From assembly GCA_030583925.1 (NCBI GenBank), contig CP129482.1:2480001-2544000 (forward strand): a stretch of DNA of 64,000 nucleotides, given 5' to 3'. How positions within the stretch are numbered: the first letter of the stretch is position 1; every line of letters starts with the position of its first letter. Position numbers and translations under genes: made by a program. This DNA comes from Anaerolineales bacterium (lineage in GTDB: Bacteria > Chloroflexota > Anaerolineae > Anaerolineales > Villigracilaceae). The notes beneath the pieces were generated by a model. That model ran no database searches. It saw only the letters and a list, made by a program, of their open reading frames with translations, and had not been told where the DNA came from. Positions 35,361 through 43,982 of this stretch are shown in pieces.

Positions 35361-36929
35361 TCACGGCTGGACACAACCGTTACGAGAGTCTTTTAGGCTG
35401 GTGACATCCACATTCAAAGTCGGTTGCTGCCAATACCGAAGATAACTTCGATCTTCGAGGAGAGGTAAATCTGCGCCAAAGTAGGCGTCGAAAATAACCC
35501 GGAACGTATTCACAGGGCTGATCGAAGAATAGAGCAAATTACGCTCTTTCTGTCCCGGCAACAAGATCGCATAGAGGCTGCTGGTTCGTTCCCAGATGCA
35601 CCCGGGGTTATCAACTGTGAAATTGAACATCGAAGCGGGTCCGTGATCGCCCATAACAACAATCACTGGCGGCATTTCAGATTCTGCAAGGATGGCGTCA
35701 ATGACCTTCACGACCTCTTCGCTAATAATCTTGACTTGCGCGCGATAGCCTTTCACGTATTCATCGATTCCCCCTTGAAAACCGGGACCTTCGGCGAGAC
35801 TAAACGTCCCCTCGATCTCTTGCGGCTGGCCCCTTTCATCAAAAACGAACGGGGGATGAGGAAGCAGTAAGTGAGTGTAAACGATCTTGGGCGACTCTAT
35901 CTCCGCTGGAACTTTTCCCAGCATTTCAAGTTGATAGTAAAGGCGCTCGCGATGCACTTTGTAGGTTTGAAGAGGCAAACCTAGATCAAAAATATTCGAC
36001 AATGGCTCCAACGGGCTGTCAATCAACAACAGCGTTTCGAAATCATTGAGGGGCAGGAATTTGGATAAGTAAATATCCGAATCTCGAATTTCCGTATAGT
36101 GCACCGCTCCCTCCATGCTGACTGTTACATAGCCGATCTCGTCCAATAGATGATAGGCTCGGTTATCTTGTATCGGCTGGTATAAGTATCGTTCGTATTC
36201 ATAAGGGGAATTCCAAATTGGCAAATAATCGAAATTCCAAAAGGATGCCATCGTATAGGGCGTTTGCACATAATTGCTATGACTATCGCCCGCCACATAA
36301 AAACCTCGATCCTCCAGCGAGGAGATAAACTCGGAATTGTCGAAGTTATAAATTTCATCGAGAACATCCTGACGGGCATAACCATCCAGAATAATCACGT
36401 AAATATCAGGCGACGCAGTCTTCGTCAACGTGATACTTCTTTCGGGTTCCGGGCTTGTCGCTGTATCGGAAAACCGTGTATTCTTAAAAAAAGCGTAACC
36501 TTCTCCTCCGATCCGCACGATCTGAAAGATGAGCAGGATGAGACACACGAGGTTGAGGTATGCGATCACGAGACTAGGATTTCGAATAGACCGCCAAACT
36601 TGGCGGCTCATAAGCACATAAAAAAGCCCCAACAGAACGATCAACCCAACCCCAAGGATAGTTGCCAGATGCGGAAAACCGATCTTGACTACGCGATACA
36701 ATGCTCGATAGGCAACAAACATGATAGGCGCCAACAGCGCGACGAATCCCACCTGTCGCCAATCGTTAATGAAATTTTGAAGCACAAACGAAATGGCAAT
36801 TATGAACAGAAGTGAAATCAACAGAACGCGCAGACTTTGCCCGATGCCGATCTGACCCGACGAGACCATAACCCGCTCAAGAACAACGGCAGTGATCAAA
36901 AAAAGAGAGGGCAGAATCTCGCGCTTCAT
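35361..36929 (-). CDS. Membrane-anchored sulfatase/phosphotransferase-fold protein
   Basis: This 522-residue protein has five N-terminal membrane helices (about 5-165), then an extracytoplasmic alkaline-phosphatase-superfamily domain. The first metal Asp is in DIYVIILDGYARQD. The likely nucleophile is a Thr in the SNYVQTPYTMASFWNF segment (about 225-240), as in lipoteichoic-acid-synthase-like enzymes. Late metal ligands are in VIVVMGDHGP. LTA synthase, phosphoethanolamine transferase or sulfatase are all possible; the absence of CxPxR argues against a type I sulfatase. A PIG-L deacetylase gene lies 15 bp upstream, suggesting a shared role in surface glycan or lipid modification. Confidence 0.82.
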   Translation of the reverse strand: MKREILPSLFLITAVVLERVMVSSGQIGIGQSLRVLLISLLFIIAISFVLQNFINDWRQVGFVALLAPIMFVAYRALYRVVKIGFPHLATILGVGLIVLLGLFYVLMSRQVWRSIRNPSLVIAYLNLVCLILLIFQIVRIGGEGYAFFKNTRFSDTATSPEPERSITLTKTASPDIYVIILDGYARQDVLDEIYNFDNSEFISSLEDRGFYVAGDSHSNYVQTPYTMASFWNFDYLPIWNSPYEYERYLYQPIQDNRAYHLLDEIGYVTVSMEGAVHYTEIRDSDIYLSKFLPLNDFETLLLIDSPLEPLSNIFDLGLPLQTYKVHRERLYYQLEMLGKVPAEIESPKIVYTHLLLPHPPFVFDERGQPQEIEGTFSLAEGPGFQGGIDEYVKGYRAQVKIISEEVVKVIDAILAESEMPPVIVVMGDHGPASMFNFTVDNPGCIWERTSSLYAILLPGQKERNLLYSSISPVNTFRVIFDAYFGADLPLLEDRSYLRYWQQPTLNVDVTSLKDSRNGCVQP

Positions 36930-36944
36930 ACTTTTCCCGCGTTT

Positions 36945-37793
36945 TTATATCCCATCGAACAAATCGTGCGCCGCCTTGAATCTTCCATTCACCGCAGGAT
37001 AGGCGCGCATGAACGAATCATGTCCGCCAAAAAACATATTCATCACGCCGAACAAACTCCAACGCGAGGCGGTTACGCCGCCGCCTTGCGAGGCATGTTG
37101 TGCGCTGGCTTCGCGTTTGATCTTTTCCACGGAACGAATATCCAGCCGGACGTGCGTGGGAAACTCCACCGCGAGCTCGGTCAGGTCAATGTCGCCGTTG
37201 CGCCCCCACTTGCGCGGGTTTTTGCCGAACAGCGGCATCAAACGCGTCGCCCATTTGAGTAACCAGCGTGGAAATACGTGATAATACAGCGCACGCGGTT
37301 TGAACGGCGCGCCAGCCTCGGGGTGGAAAGAAGCGTCGTCCGCTTTTTCGAAGGCGAGCGTGGTTGCGCGTTGAATATGGATGTGGTCAGGATGTTTATA
37401 TCCGCCGATGGGGTCGAAGGTGATGACAACATCGGGCTTGAGTTCGCGGATGTATTTGACGACTCGTCCCGCCACCTCATCAATCGAATGAGCGACTTGT
37501 GCGTCCGGATGCTTGTTATCCTCCGAACCAGCCATGCCTGAATCGCGATATCCTAAAAAGAAAACGTCTTTCAAGCCTAAGATTTTCGCGGCGCGCATTA
37601 ATTCATCGGTGCGCATCTCGGCGGTGTCTTTAAAGCCTTTCATAAATTCTTCGTCTGCCGCGCCGACTTCGCCGCGCGTGGCGCACACATAATACGTATC
37701 GTAGCCGCGCTGCGCATACAAGGCGAGCGTGCCGCCAAGTCCGAACGTCTCATCGTCGGGATGCGCAAGCACAGCTAAAATCGTCTTTGTCAT
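36945..37793 (-). CDS. PIG-L family deacetylase
   Basis: This 282-residue zinc-dependent LmbE-like N-deacetylase has the motif LAVLAHPDDETFGLGGTLA (residues 6-24), with the His-Pro-Asp-Asp metal/catalytic site. The later FDPIGGYKHPDHIHI supplies the third His. Relatives act on GlcNAc-inositol, GlcNAc-malate (bacillithiol) or other sugars; the substrate is not clear here. It is the first gene of a two-gene operon with the membrane sulfatase-fold protein and diverges from the trans-sulfuration gene. Confidence 0.9.
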   Translation of the reverse strand: MTKTILAVLAHPDDETFGLGGTLALYAQRGYDTYYVCATRGEVGAADEEFMKGFKDTAEMRTDELMRAAKILGLKDVFFLGYRDSGMAGSEDNKHPDAQVAHSIDEVAGRVVKYIRELKPDVVITFDPIGGYKHPDHIHIQRATTLAFEKADDASFHPEAGAPFKPRALYYHVFPRWLLKWATRLMPLFGKNPRKWGRNGDIDLTELAVEFPTHVRLDIRSVEKIKREASAQHASQGGGVTASRWSLFGVMNMFFGGHDSFMRAYPAVNGRFKAAHDLFDGI

Positions 37794-37802
37794 TTTTCCT
37801 CG

Positions 37803-37808
37803 TATAAT
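37803..37808 (+). promoter_or_regulatory. -10 box for the trans-sulfuration gene
   Basis: TATAAT lies 101 bases before the ATG, leaving a leader of about 95 bases. AAGGAG (37899-37904) precedes the start. The leader has only a small GGGA/TCCC hairpin. Confidence 0.45.
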
Positions 37809-37909
37809 CGAATTTAAAATCGTAATTCAGACGACACATCAAGTAGAAAGTTTACAACGCAAACGAGCGGGACACCATCCCACTCCACGAACCTCAACAA
37901 GGAGCATAA

Positions 37910-39052
37910 ATGAAATTTGAAACGCTCGCCATCCATGCGGGACAGGAACCCGATCCCAACAACGGAGCGGTGATGACCCCCGTGTATTTCACATCCACGT
38001 ACATGCAAGACGGCGTCGGCAAACCGCGGCAGGGATATGAATACTCCCGCACGATGAACCCTACGCGTAAAGCCCTGCAAGATTGCCTCGCCGCGCTCGA
38101 AGGCGGACAATTCGGTTTGGCGTTCTCATCGGGACTCGCCGCTACAGACACCGTGCTTCGCTTATTGAACGCGGACGATCACGTACTCGCGGGCAACGAT
38201 GTGTACGGAGGCACGTTCCGCCTCTTCGACAAGATCCTCCGCCGCTTCAACCTCGACTTTACGTTTGCCGACACGACTGATCCTGAATCTGTGGCTGAGG
38301 CTTTGACCCCCTCCACACGCCTTGTGTGGCTGGAAACTCCTACCAACCCCTATTTACGCGTCACCGATATTCGCGCAGTTGCCGAGGTTGTCCACGCGCA
38401 CCAAAACAAGCCCTTACTTGTAGTTGACAACACTTTCGCCACGCCATACCTGCAACGTCCGCTTGAACTCGGCGCGGACATTGTCGTCCACTCGATGACC
38501 AAATATCTCGGCGGTCACTCCGACGTAGTCGGCGGCGCGGTAGTTGTGAAAGACAAAGAACTGGCAGACAAACTTTACTTTTTGCAAAACGCAGTCGGCG
38601 CGGTACCGGGACCGATGGATTGCTTTTTAGTTTTACGCGGGATCAAAACTCTTCCCCTCCGCATGGATCGTCATTACGAAAACGCGACTTCAATTGTTGA
38701 GTTTCTCGAGAAGCATCCCAAAGTGGAAAAGGTCATTTACCCCTTTCACCCCAGTCATCCACAGCAAAAAGTCGCCAAACACCAGATGAAGAACGGCGGC
38801 GGAATGATCTCGTTCATCGTCAAAGGCGGGAAGGAAGCCGCGATTCGCGTTGTAGAATCAACCAGAATCTTCGCCTTAGCCGAATCGCTCGGCGGCGTCG
38901 AATCGCTGATCGAACTTCCCGCTGCGATGACCCATCTATCGGTCGCCGGCTCGCAATTGGAGGTTGATTCGGCTCTTATCCGCTTATCGGTTGGAATCGA
39001 AAACAAAGAGGATCTGATCGAGGATATCCAGCAAGCGTTGGAACAGGCTTAA
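37910..39052 (+). CDS. Trans-sulfuration PLP enzyme (cystathionine gamma-synthase/lyase family)
   Basis: This 380-residue enzyme belongs to the Cys/Met metabolism PLP family. Key features are [46 protein letters not shown]-like [49 protein letters not shown] (the Lys in SMTKY forms the Schiff base) and [18 protein letters not shown] near the C terminus. These fit cystathionine gamma-lyase or gamma-synthase; sequence alone does not separate MetB from MetC/CTH. It has a long leader and AAGGAG. Its TAA stop is part of the 12-bp end of a small inverted-repeat element. Confidence 0.9.
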   Translation: MKFETLAIHAGQEPDPNNGAVMTPVYFTSTYMQDGVGKPRQGYEYSRTMNPTRKALQDCLAALEGGQFGLAFSSGLAATDTVLRLLNADDHVLAGNDVYGGTFRLFDKILRRFNLDFTFADTTDPESVAEALTPSTRLVWLETPTNPYLRVTDIRAVAEVVHAHQNKPLLVVDNTFATPYLQRPLELGADIVVHSMTKYLGGHSDVVGGAVVVKDKELADKLYFLQNAVGAVPGPMDCFLVLRGIKTLPLRMDRHYENATSIVEFLEKHPKVEKVIYPFHPSHPQQKVAKHQMKNGGGMISFIVKGGKEAAIRVVESTRIFALAESLGGVESLIELPAAMTHLSVAGSQLEVDSALIRLSVGIENKEDLIEDIQQALEQA

Positions 39053-39196
39053 GAGAGCGCTTTACAGATCGAAATTCGCCACAGACGAACGCAGACAAAA
39101 AAGGATTTTGAGCGGTTTTTTCGAGAATTCATAAAAAGACGAGGTTCATCCATGTTTATCTGTGGTTAAAATAGAACTTCAAAACGCTCTCTTAAG
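39048..39196. repeat. Miniature element with 12-bp perfect terminal inverted repeats
   Basis: CTTAAGAGAGCG (39048-39059) is repeated inverted at 39185-39196. Inside, CCACAGACGAACGC and the inverse of CCACAGATAAACATGG form a second, imperfect inner palindrome. No coding capacity is visible. The outer repeat supplies the stop codon of the trans-sulfuration gene. It looks like a MITE-like or REP-like element. Confidence 0.6.
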
Positions 39197-39200
39197 ATAA

Positions 39201-39229
39201 AACAGACCGGGCGCAGCGCCCGGTCTGTT
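39201..39229 (-). terminator. Terminator for the SpoIIE phosphatase gene
   Basis: A 13-bp perfect stem AACAGACCGGGCG/CGCCCGGTCTGTT with a 3-base loop begins two bases after the phosphatase stop. TTTTATCTT follows on the minus strand. It may also act on the plus strand. Confidence 0.75.
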
Positions 39230-39231
39230 CG

Positions 39232-40494
39232 TTAATTCGCGTGGATGGCGACCAGCGTCACGTCGTCATCTTGTTTTGCGCCGCTTTGATAGTTCGTCAA
39301 CGTCTCCAACAGATGATCGCAAGCAGACTGGGCAGAATGGGAACGCAAGTCTTTCATGGTCTCTTTGATGCGTTCCAGACCAAAAGGCTTGCCCGCCGGG
39401 TTCCGACAGTCCGTCATCCCGTCCGTGTATAACACCAGCAACGACCCCGGCGCGAGATGGAAATTATTTTCATCCAGCGTAATATCTTCCCATAGACCAA
39501 GCGCCATGCCGGGCTCGTGCGGCAGACGATGCACTTCGCCATGCGCGCCAACCAACAGCGGCGGCTCATGCCCCGCGCGCGCATAGGAAAACTTTCCGGT
39601 CTTTACATCCAGAATCCCAAACAACGCGGTGACGAATTGTGTGGATTTTTCCAATCGCGTGATATGCGCATTAACCATCCGCAGGACTTCGCCGGGAGGC
39701 GTAACGCTATCTGCCTCGGCGATGATCAGCGCGTGCGCCCGCGCCATAAAGATCGCGGACGGAACGCCTTTGTCCGCTACATCGCCGATCAAGACTCCGA
39801 TCTTATCGTCGCCGAGGTCGAATACATCGTAGAAATCGCCTCCCACCTGACGGGCTGGCAGGATGCGCCCGCCAAAGTCAAACTCCACCGGCGACGGCAA
39901 CACATCCGGGAGAATCGACATCTGAATTTCTGCGGCAACTTGAAGTTCTTTCTCGAGGCGCTCCTTCTCGATCAACTGCTCCTGCGCGGCTTTGAGTTCG
40001 TCGTACGCAGTTTGCAATTCCCGGTTTTTCTCGGTCAAATCTCGGAAGGTCTGCACATTCGTGTTGTCCAGGCGCGCGCTCAACACGCCGACCATCGCGT
40101 TCGCCAATTCGGGATGCCGATGGAGCAGATCCTGAAACTGAGTACGGCTCATACTCAACAGCGTCACATCGCCGCGCGCGCGGGCGCCGGCAGTGCGCTT
40201 CCCACCGGGCATGATGATCCCCATCTCGCCGATGTATTCGCCTTCATTGATAACATTGAGGATCAGTTCATCCTCCGTCCCTGAAGCCATGTTGATTTCA
40301 AGTTGCCCGCCTGCCACAATGTAAAGATGTTCCGCAGGCTCCCCTTCCCTGAACAAAATATCGCCCGATTTCAAACGCACCCGGTCCAGCGCATTGAGCA
40401 GGAGTTTCAACTCATCGGCTGGCAAATAAGAAAAAAGGGGAATGCGCGTCAGGAGGCTGGCGGAAAGATTGGTAACCTTCGTAGATTCATCCAT
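39232..40494 (-). CDS. cNMP-binding domain - SpoIIE/PP2C phosphatase
   Basis: The protein has about 420 residues. The N-terminal cyclic-nucleotide-binding domain (about 15-135: LKSGDILFREGEPAEHLYIVAGGQLEI, GEYIGEMGIIMPGGKRTAGARA) is followed by a coiled coil (about 145-190, ending LIEKERLEKELQVAAEIQMSILP). The PP2C-type SpoIIE/RsbU phosphatase domain has PARQVGGDFYDVF, VLIGDVADKGVPSAIFMA and the late Asp in VLYTDGMTD. It probably dephosphorylates a STAS anti-sigma antagonist under cyclic-nucleotide control. A STAS protein at 23698 and the cyclase at 26290 are candidate partners (inference). The start at 40494 (MDESTKV) is preferred over one ten codons upstream. Confidence 0.9.
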   Translation of the reverse strand: MDESTKVTNLSASLLTRIPLFSYLPADELKLLLNALDRVRLKSGDILFREGEPAEHLYIVAGGQLEINMASGTEDELILNVINEGEYIGEMGIIMPGGKRTAGARARGDVTLLSMSRTQFQDLLHRHPELANAMVGVLSARLDNTNVQTFRDLTEKNRELQTAYDELKAAQEQLIEKERLEKELQVAAEIQMSILPDVLPSPVEFDFGGRILPARQVGGDFYDVFDLGDDKIGVLIGDVADKGVPSAIFMARAHALIIAEADSVTPPGEVLRMVNAHITRLEKSTQFVTALFGILDVKTGKFSYARAGHEPPLLVGAHGEVHRLPHEPGMALGLWEDITLDENNFHLAPGSLLVLYTDGMTDCRNPAGKPFGLERIKETMKDLRSHSAQSACDHLLETLTNYQSGAKQDDDVTLVAIHAN

Positions 40495-40532
40495 AACAGA
40501 TTGATTATCGCACGAAACAAACAACCTTGCAA

Positions 40533-41168
40533 TCAGAATTCGAGAGTTTCTTTGCCCGCAAGTTTATTCTGTATCCGCTCGATCACCGTATCCAGGTGCT
40601 TGGGCTGGTGCACGTAATCAAGATCGTCCGTGCGGACGGTAAGCGCCGGACACATATCGAACGCGCCCAGCCACTCGTCGTAGAACGAATCGAGCAACGT
40701 CAAATACTCCGGCGTGATGCCCGATTCCATCCCTCGCGCCCGGCGGCGGATGCGGTCCATCAACACATTCACAGGCGCCTTCAAGTAGATCAGCAAATTC
40801 GGGCGCGGTATACTCCCCACCACCAAGTCGAACAACCGGCGATACGCAAGATAATCGCGTTCGGCAAAATCGCCCATGTGATGCAACGCGCGGGCGAAGA
40901 TATGAAAATCCTCGTAGATGCTCCGGTCGAGGATCGCCGAGCGCGCATCATGGGCGGCTTCGAGATATTGGTCGGCGCGATGACCGAGAAAAAAGATCTG
41001 CAAATGGAACGACCACGAACGCATGTCGCTGTAAAAATCCGCGAGATACGGGTTATCCGCCACCGACTCGTACCCGGTCCGCCAGCCGAGCCGCGCGCCG
41101 ATCCGCTCGGTGAGCGAAGTCTTCCCCACCCCGATATTTCCAGCCACCACCACCATATATTTCGTCAT
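40533..41168 (-). CDS. Deoxynucleoside kinase
   Basis: This 211-residue dNK/dGK-dCK family kinase phosphorylates deoxynucleosides. The P-loop is GNIGVGKTS, with the DRSIYEDFHIFA catalytic motif (about 100) and the Arg-rich LID region RIRRRARGMESGI. Start 41168 has GGAGG five bases upstream; the frame extends 13 codons further without support. It is 38 bp upstream of the phosphatase gene on the same strand. Confidence 0.9.
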   Translation of the reverse strand: MTKYMVVVAGNIGVGKTSLTERIGARLGWRTGYESVADNPYLADFYSDMRSWSFHLQIFFLGHRADQYLEAAHDARSAILDRSIYEDFHIFARALHHMGDFAERDYLAYRRLFDLVVGSIPRPNLLIYLKAPVNVLMDRIRRRARGMESGITPEYLTLLDSFYDEWLGAFDMCPALTVRTDDLDYVHQPKHLDTVIERIQNKLAGKETLEF

Positions 41169-41241
41169 CGCGCCTCCGCAAAGATGTTCGCAGTATAGGC
41201 GAGCCAAACAATTTTGTCGAGACCAGCGCCGACACAGCCGT

Positions 41242-41247
41242 TATAAT
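41242..41247 (+). promoter_or_regulatory. -10 box for the 41264-42052 unit
   Basis: TATAAT lies 16 bases before the ATG, implying a leader of about 10 bases that contains GGAGAA. Confidence 0.5.
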
Positions 41248-41263
41248 TTGCGACGGAGAATTT

Positions 41264-41680
41264 ATGTCGAAAAAATATACGATACGTGACGCATCCGGCT
41301 GGACGATCTTCATCTTTGGACTACTTGCGCTTCTTCTCGGACTGGTCGGCTTGGTCCGCCCTGAGACGCTTTTATCGCTCCTCGGCTTCACCGCGCTAGA
41401 CCGCGCCGCCCGCGCCGCCGGGGATTACACCCTCGTTTTTATGACCGCCTCCGCCATGGCGTCGTTCAACATGGGCGCGTATTACATCCTCGCCGCGCTG
41501 AACGACCTAAAACCGTTCTACAAATGGACTGTGCCGTTCCGCTGCATAACGTTCACGGTCTTTACGCTGGCAGTGATCGCGCAACTCGCCCCGGCGCGCT
41601 TCCTCGGCGTCGGCGCGTGGGAGTTAGCTGGCGCGGTCGCCACCGGGTTGGCATTGCGCTCCGAATCGAAAGGGAAATAG
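41264..41680 (+). CDS. Four-helix membrane protein of unknown function
   Basis: This 138-residue protein has four hydrophobic segments (about 12-32, 53-75, 85-106 and 110-130), a short polar N terminus and a basic C terminus. Composition and layout resemble small DUF4345/DoxX-like proteins, but I do not recognise a defining motif. A SpoIIAA-like gene follows 9 bp later, so the two are probably cotranscribed. Confidence 0.75.
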   Translation: MSKKYTIRDASGWTIFIFGLLALLLGLVGLVRPETLLSLLGFTALDRAARAAGDYTLVFMTASAMASFNMGAYYILAALNDLKPFYKWTVPFRCITFTVFTLAVIAQLAPARFLGVGAWELAGAVATGLALRSESKGK

Positions 41681-41689
41681 GAGATCACC

Positions 41690-42052
41690 ATGCGCTCTAC
41701 ATGGATCGAACATCAAGGCAAGAAAATCTTCTATCAGGATTTTTCCAAGTTGTTCTACAACTCCGAGGCGGTCAAAGCGGAGTTGGCGGCGGTGCAAGAG
41801 ATCGTCAAAGCCCAGCCCAAAGATTCCGTGCTGGTGTTAACCGACATGCGCGATACCAACGTCGGCAGCGACCTGCTCCCCGTCATGAACGCGGCATCCG
41901 CCGCGACCAAAGCCTTCGTGAAGAAAACAGCCGTCCTCGGCGTGGTCGGCGTGAAACGAAAACTCGCCGACCTGCTCACAGCGATCACCGGTCAACCGCT
42001 CAAATATTTCGACGATGTCGAATCTGCCAAAGACTGGTTGGCGGAAGATTAA
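41690..42052 (+). CDS. SpoIIAA/STAS-like small protein
   Basis: This 120-residue alpha/beta protein resembles STAS-like (SpoIIAA-like, DUF3478-type) proteins: [35 protein letters not shown] and a C-terminal [17 protein letters not shown], the typical amphipathic ending. The exact phosphoacceptor is not clear. It follows the membrane protein by 9 bp and has GGAGATCACC before the ATG. It ends at the terminator hairpin ahead of the phosphohexomutase. Confidence 0.75.
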   Translation: MRSTWIEHQGKKIFYQDFSKLFYNSEAVKAELAAVQEIVKAQPKDSVLVLTDMRDTNVGSDLLPVMNAASAATKAFVKKTAVLGVVGVKRKLADLLTAITGQPLKYFDDVESAKDWLAED

Positions 42053-42064
42053 CCCGCGCATCGA

Positions 42065-42093
42065 AACTCCGAGATTTTGTAAATCTCGGAGTT
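42065..42093 (+). terminator. Hairpin ending the STAS-like unit
   Basis: A 12-bp perfect stem AACTCCGAGATT/AATCTCGGAGTT with loop TTGTA is followed by CTCTTTT. The -10 box TATAAT starts seven bases after the stem, a design also seen ahead of rarA. Confidence 0.6.
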
Positions 42094-42099
42094 CTCTTT

Positions 42100-42105
42100 T
42101 ATAAT
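42100..42105 (+). promoter_or_regulatory. -10 box for the phosphohexomutase gene
   Basis: TATAAT lies 33 bases before the ATG, with GGAGAG about seven bases before the ATG. Confidence 0.5.
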
Positions 42106-42138
42106 CCCTCTACACATCACTACTTTGGAGAGTCAAGC

Positions 42139-43560
42139 ATGACTTATAAAATTTCATTTGGCACAGACGGCTGGCGCGGCGTGATCGCCGAAGATTACAC
42201 GTTCGACAACGTCCGCCGCGCAACGCAGGGATTTGCATCGTATCTCGTCGAAAAAGGATTCGGCGGCAAGTGGGTCGTCGTCGGTCACGATAAACGATTC
42301 CATTCGGAAAATTTCGCGGCGGCGGCCGCCGAGGTGTTGGTCGGTAACGGCTTGAATGTGTATTTGACCGACGGCGCGACGCCAACTCCCGTGATCGCTT
42401 ATGCAGTTGTGGACAAAAAAGCCTGTGGCGCGGTCAACATCACTGCCTCGCACAACCCGCCGACGGATAACGGGTTCAAGGTCCGCGACCCAAACGGCGG
42501 AGCGATAGACCCCGAAGGGTTGAAGAGAATCGAAGCGCTGATCCCAGACTCCCCGTCGGAGGCGAAGCGGGTTTCCATCCAAGATGCGAAACGCGATGGC
42601 AAAGTTGTCGTCTTCGACGCGTCGGAAGCGTACATCAAAAATCTGCATAAACTTGTGGACATTCAAAGAATCAAAGACGCGGGCTTCACCGTGATGATGG
42701 ATGCGATGTGGGGCAACGGCGCGGGCTGGTTCACGCGCTTGCTCGCGGGCGGAAAAACAAAAGTGATCGAGATTCACAACGAACGCAATCCGTCGTTCCC
42801 TGAAATGAAGCGGCCTGAACCGATTCGCCCGAACGTTGACGTGGGACTCAAAGCGACGGTGGCGAACCACGCCGACGTGTTGCTAATCACCGATGGCGAT
42901 GCGGACCGCTGCGGTATCGGGGACGAGAACGGCGAGTTTATTGACCAGTTGCGCGTGTACGCGTTGCTGGCACTGTATTTGCTCGAAATACGCGGCGAGC
43001 GCGGCGACATTGTCAAAACGCTTTCGACCACGACGATGTTGAACAAACTTGGAAAAATTTACAACGTGCCTGTGCATGAAACGGGCGTGGGATTCAAATA
43101 CGTCGCGCCGAAGATGATCGAGACGAATGCGATGATCGGCGGCGAAGAAAGCGGCGGCTACGCGTTCCGCAATAACGTCCCTGAGCGCGACGGGATTCTG
43201 GCTGGTCTATATTTCCTTGATTTCATGGTGCAGACGGGAAAGAAGCCGACGGAATTGTTGAAGATGTTGTTCGATAAGGTCGGCGAACATTTTTACGACC
43301 GCATTGATACGCCCTTCTCAGGCGATAGAAAAATGCGCGAACAAAAAATACTCGATGCCCACCCAAAGACCATCGGCGGCTTGAAAGTGACCGAACTCGT
43401 GACGATAGACGGCTTCCAATTCAAACTCGAAGACGGCGGTTGGTTGCTGATTCGTTTCAGCGGCACAGAACCGATCATGCGTGTCTATTGCGAAACGACA
43501 CACGGAGATAAGGTGAAAGCGATTCTTGACGATGGGTTGAAGGTGGCGGGGATCAAGTAA
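42139..43560 (+). CDS. Phosphoglucomutase/phosphomannomutase
   Basis: This 473-residue alpha-D-phosphohexomutase interconverts hexose 1- and 6-phosphates. The N terminus is [17 protein letters not shown]. The phosphoserine loop is [16 protein letters not shown] (about 101-116), the metal-binding loop DGDADRCG, the sugar-binding GGEESGGY and the C-terminal phosphate-binding [12 protein letters not shown]. Start 42139 is set by GGAGAG and the conserved N terminus; an in-frame extension back to 41524 crosses the two preceding genes and is rejected. It would supply sugar phosphates for the surface glycan genes elsewhere in the window. Confidence 0.93.
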   Translation: MTYKISFGTDGWRGVIAEDYTFDNVRRATQGFASYLVEKGFGGKWVVVGHDKRFHSENFAAAAAEVLVGNGLNVYLTDGATPTPVIAYAVVDKKACGAVNITASHNPPTDNGFKVRDPNGGAIDPEGLKRIEALIPDSPSEAKRVSIQDAKRDGKVVVFDASEAYIKNLHKLVDIQRIKDAGFTVMMDAMWGNGAGWFTRLLAGGKTKVIEIHNERNPSFPEMKRPEPIRPNVDVGLKATVANHADVLLITDGDADRCGIGDENGEFIDQLRVYALLALYLLEIRGERGDIVKTLSTTTMLNKLGKIYNVPVHETGVGFKYVAPKMIETNAMIGGEESGGYAFRNNVPERDGILAGLYFLDFMVQTGKKPTELLKMLFDKVGEHFYDRIDTPFSGDRKMREQKILDAHPKTIGGLKVTELVTIDGFQFKLEDGGWLLIRFSGTEPIMRVYCETTHGDKVKAILDDGLKVAGIK

Positions 43561-43570
43561 CCAACCGCAT

Positions 43571-43891
43571 ATGAAAAACAAAAATCTTGAACCTGACGAA
43601 GATGGAATGCTCCCCGAGTATGATTTCACGGGAAAAAATGTAGTGCGCGGCAAACACTACCGCGCTATGCAAAACGGCTATACAGTCCGCATTCACAATG
43701 AAGACGGGACCACAACCGTTCAACGCTTCGGACCCACGATCACGCTTGACACCGATGTGTCCGCATACTTCCCCGACTCGGAAAGTGTCAACAATGCCTT
43801 GCGCTCATTGATCGCCCTAATCCCCAACAAGCGGTTGGGCGAGAAAAAAGAAAAATATACGGTAAAGAAAAAGTCAGCCTTCAGAAAGTAA
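43571..43891 (+). CDS. Conserved small protein, antitoxin-like
   Basis: This 106-residue protein has the N-terminal motif LPEYDFTGKNVVRGKHYRAM and C-terminal YFPDSESVNNALRSLIALIP. Together these are typical of small proteins, widespread in Cyanobacteria and Chloroflexota, often annotated near toxin-antitoxin genes. The basic C terminus ends KKKSAFRK. No toxin gene is adjacent. Function unassigned. It lies 10 bp after the phosphohexomutase and ends at a clear terminator. Confidence 0.7.
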   Translation: MKNKNLEPDEDGMLPEYDFTGKNVVRGKHYRAMQNGYTVRIHNEDGTTTVQRFGPTITLDTDVSAYFPDSESVNNALRSLIALIPNKRLGEKKEKYTVKKKSAFRK

Positions 43892-43904
43892 CTTTATTAC
43901 CTTG

Positions 43905-43933
43905 ATCCTGTTCCCTGCGAACAGGATTTTTTA
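43905..43933 (+). terminator. Rho-independent terminator
   Basis: An 8-bp stem ATCCTGTT/AACAGGAT with loop CCCTGCG is followed by TTTTTT. It ends the unit from 42139. Confidence 0.85.
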
Positions 43934-43955
43934 TTCTTATTGGGATGTTGTATGT

Positions 43956-43961
43956 TATAAT
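43956..43961 (+). promoter_or_regulatory. -10 box for tatD
   Basis: TATAAT lies 21 bases before the ATG. A weak -35 (TTCTTA, 43934-43939) lies 16 bases upstream. Confidence 0.5.
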
Positions 43962-43982
43962 TTTCACAAACAAAGTCTGATT

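Noticed and set aside
36264..36815. Plus-strand frame of 183 codons opposite the sulfatase-fold gene
   Set aside because: It has no recognisable domain and lies wholly within a supported gene.
37809..37909. SAM-type riboswitch in the leader of the trans-sulfuration gene
   Set aside because: The leader has only a 4-bp hairpin and none of the SAM riboswitch consensus elements that I know.
41524..42138. N-terminal extension of the phosphohexomutase frame
   Set aside because: It runs through two well-supported genes in another frame, and the conserved N terminus and ribosome-binding site place the start at 42139.
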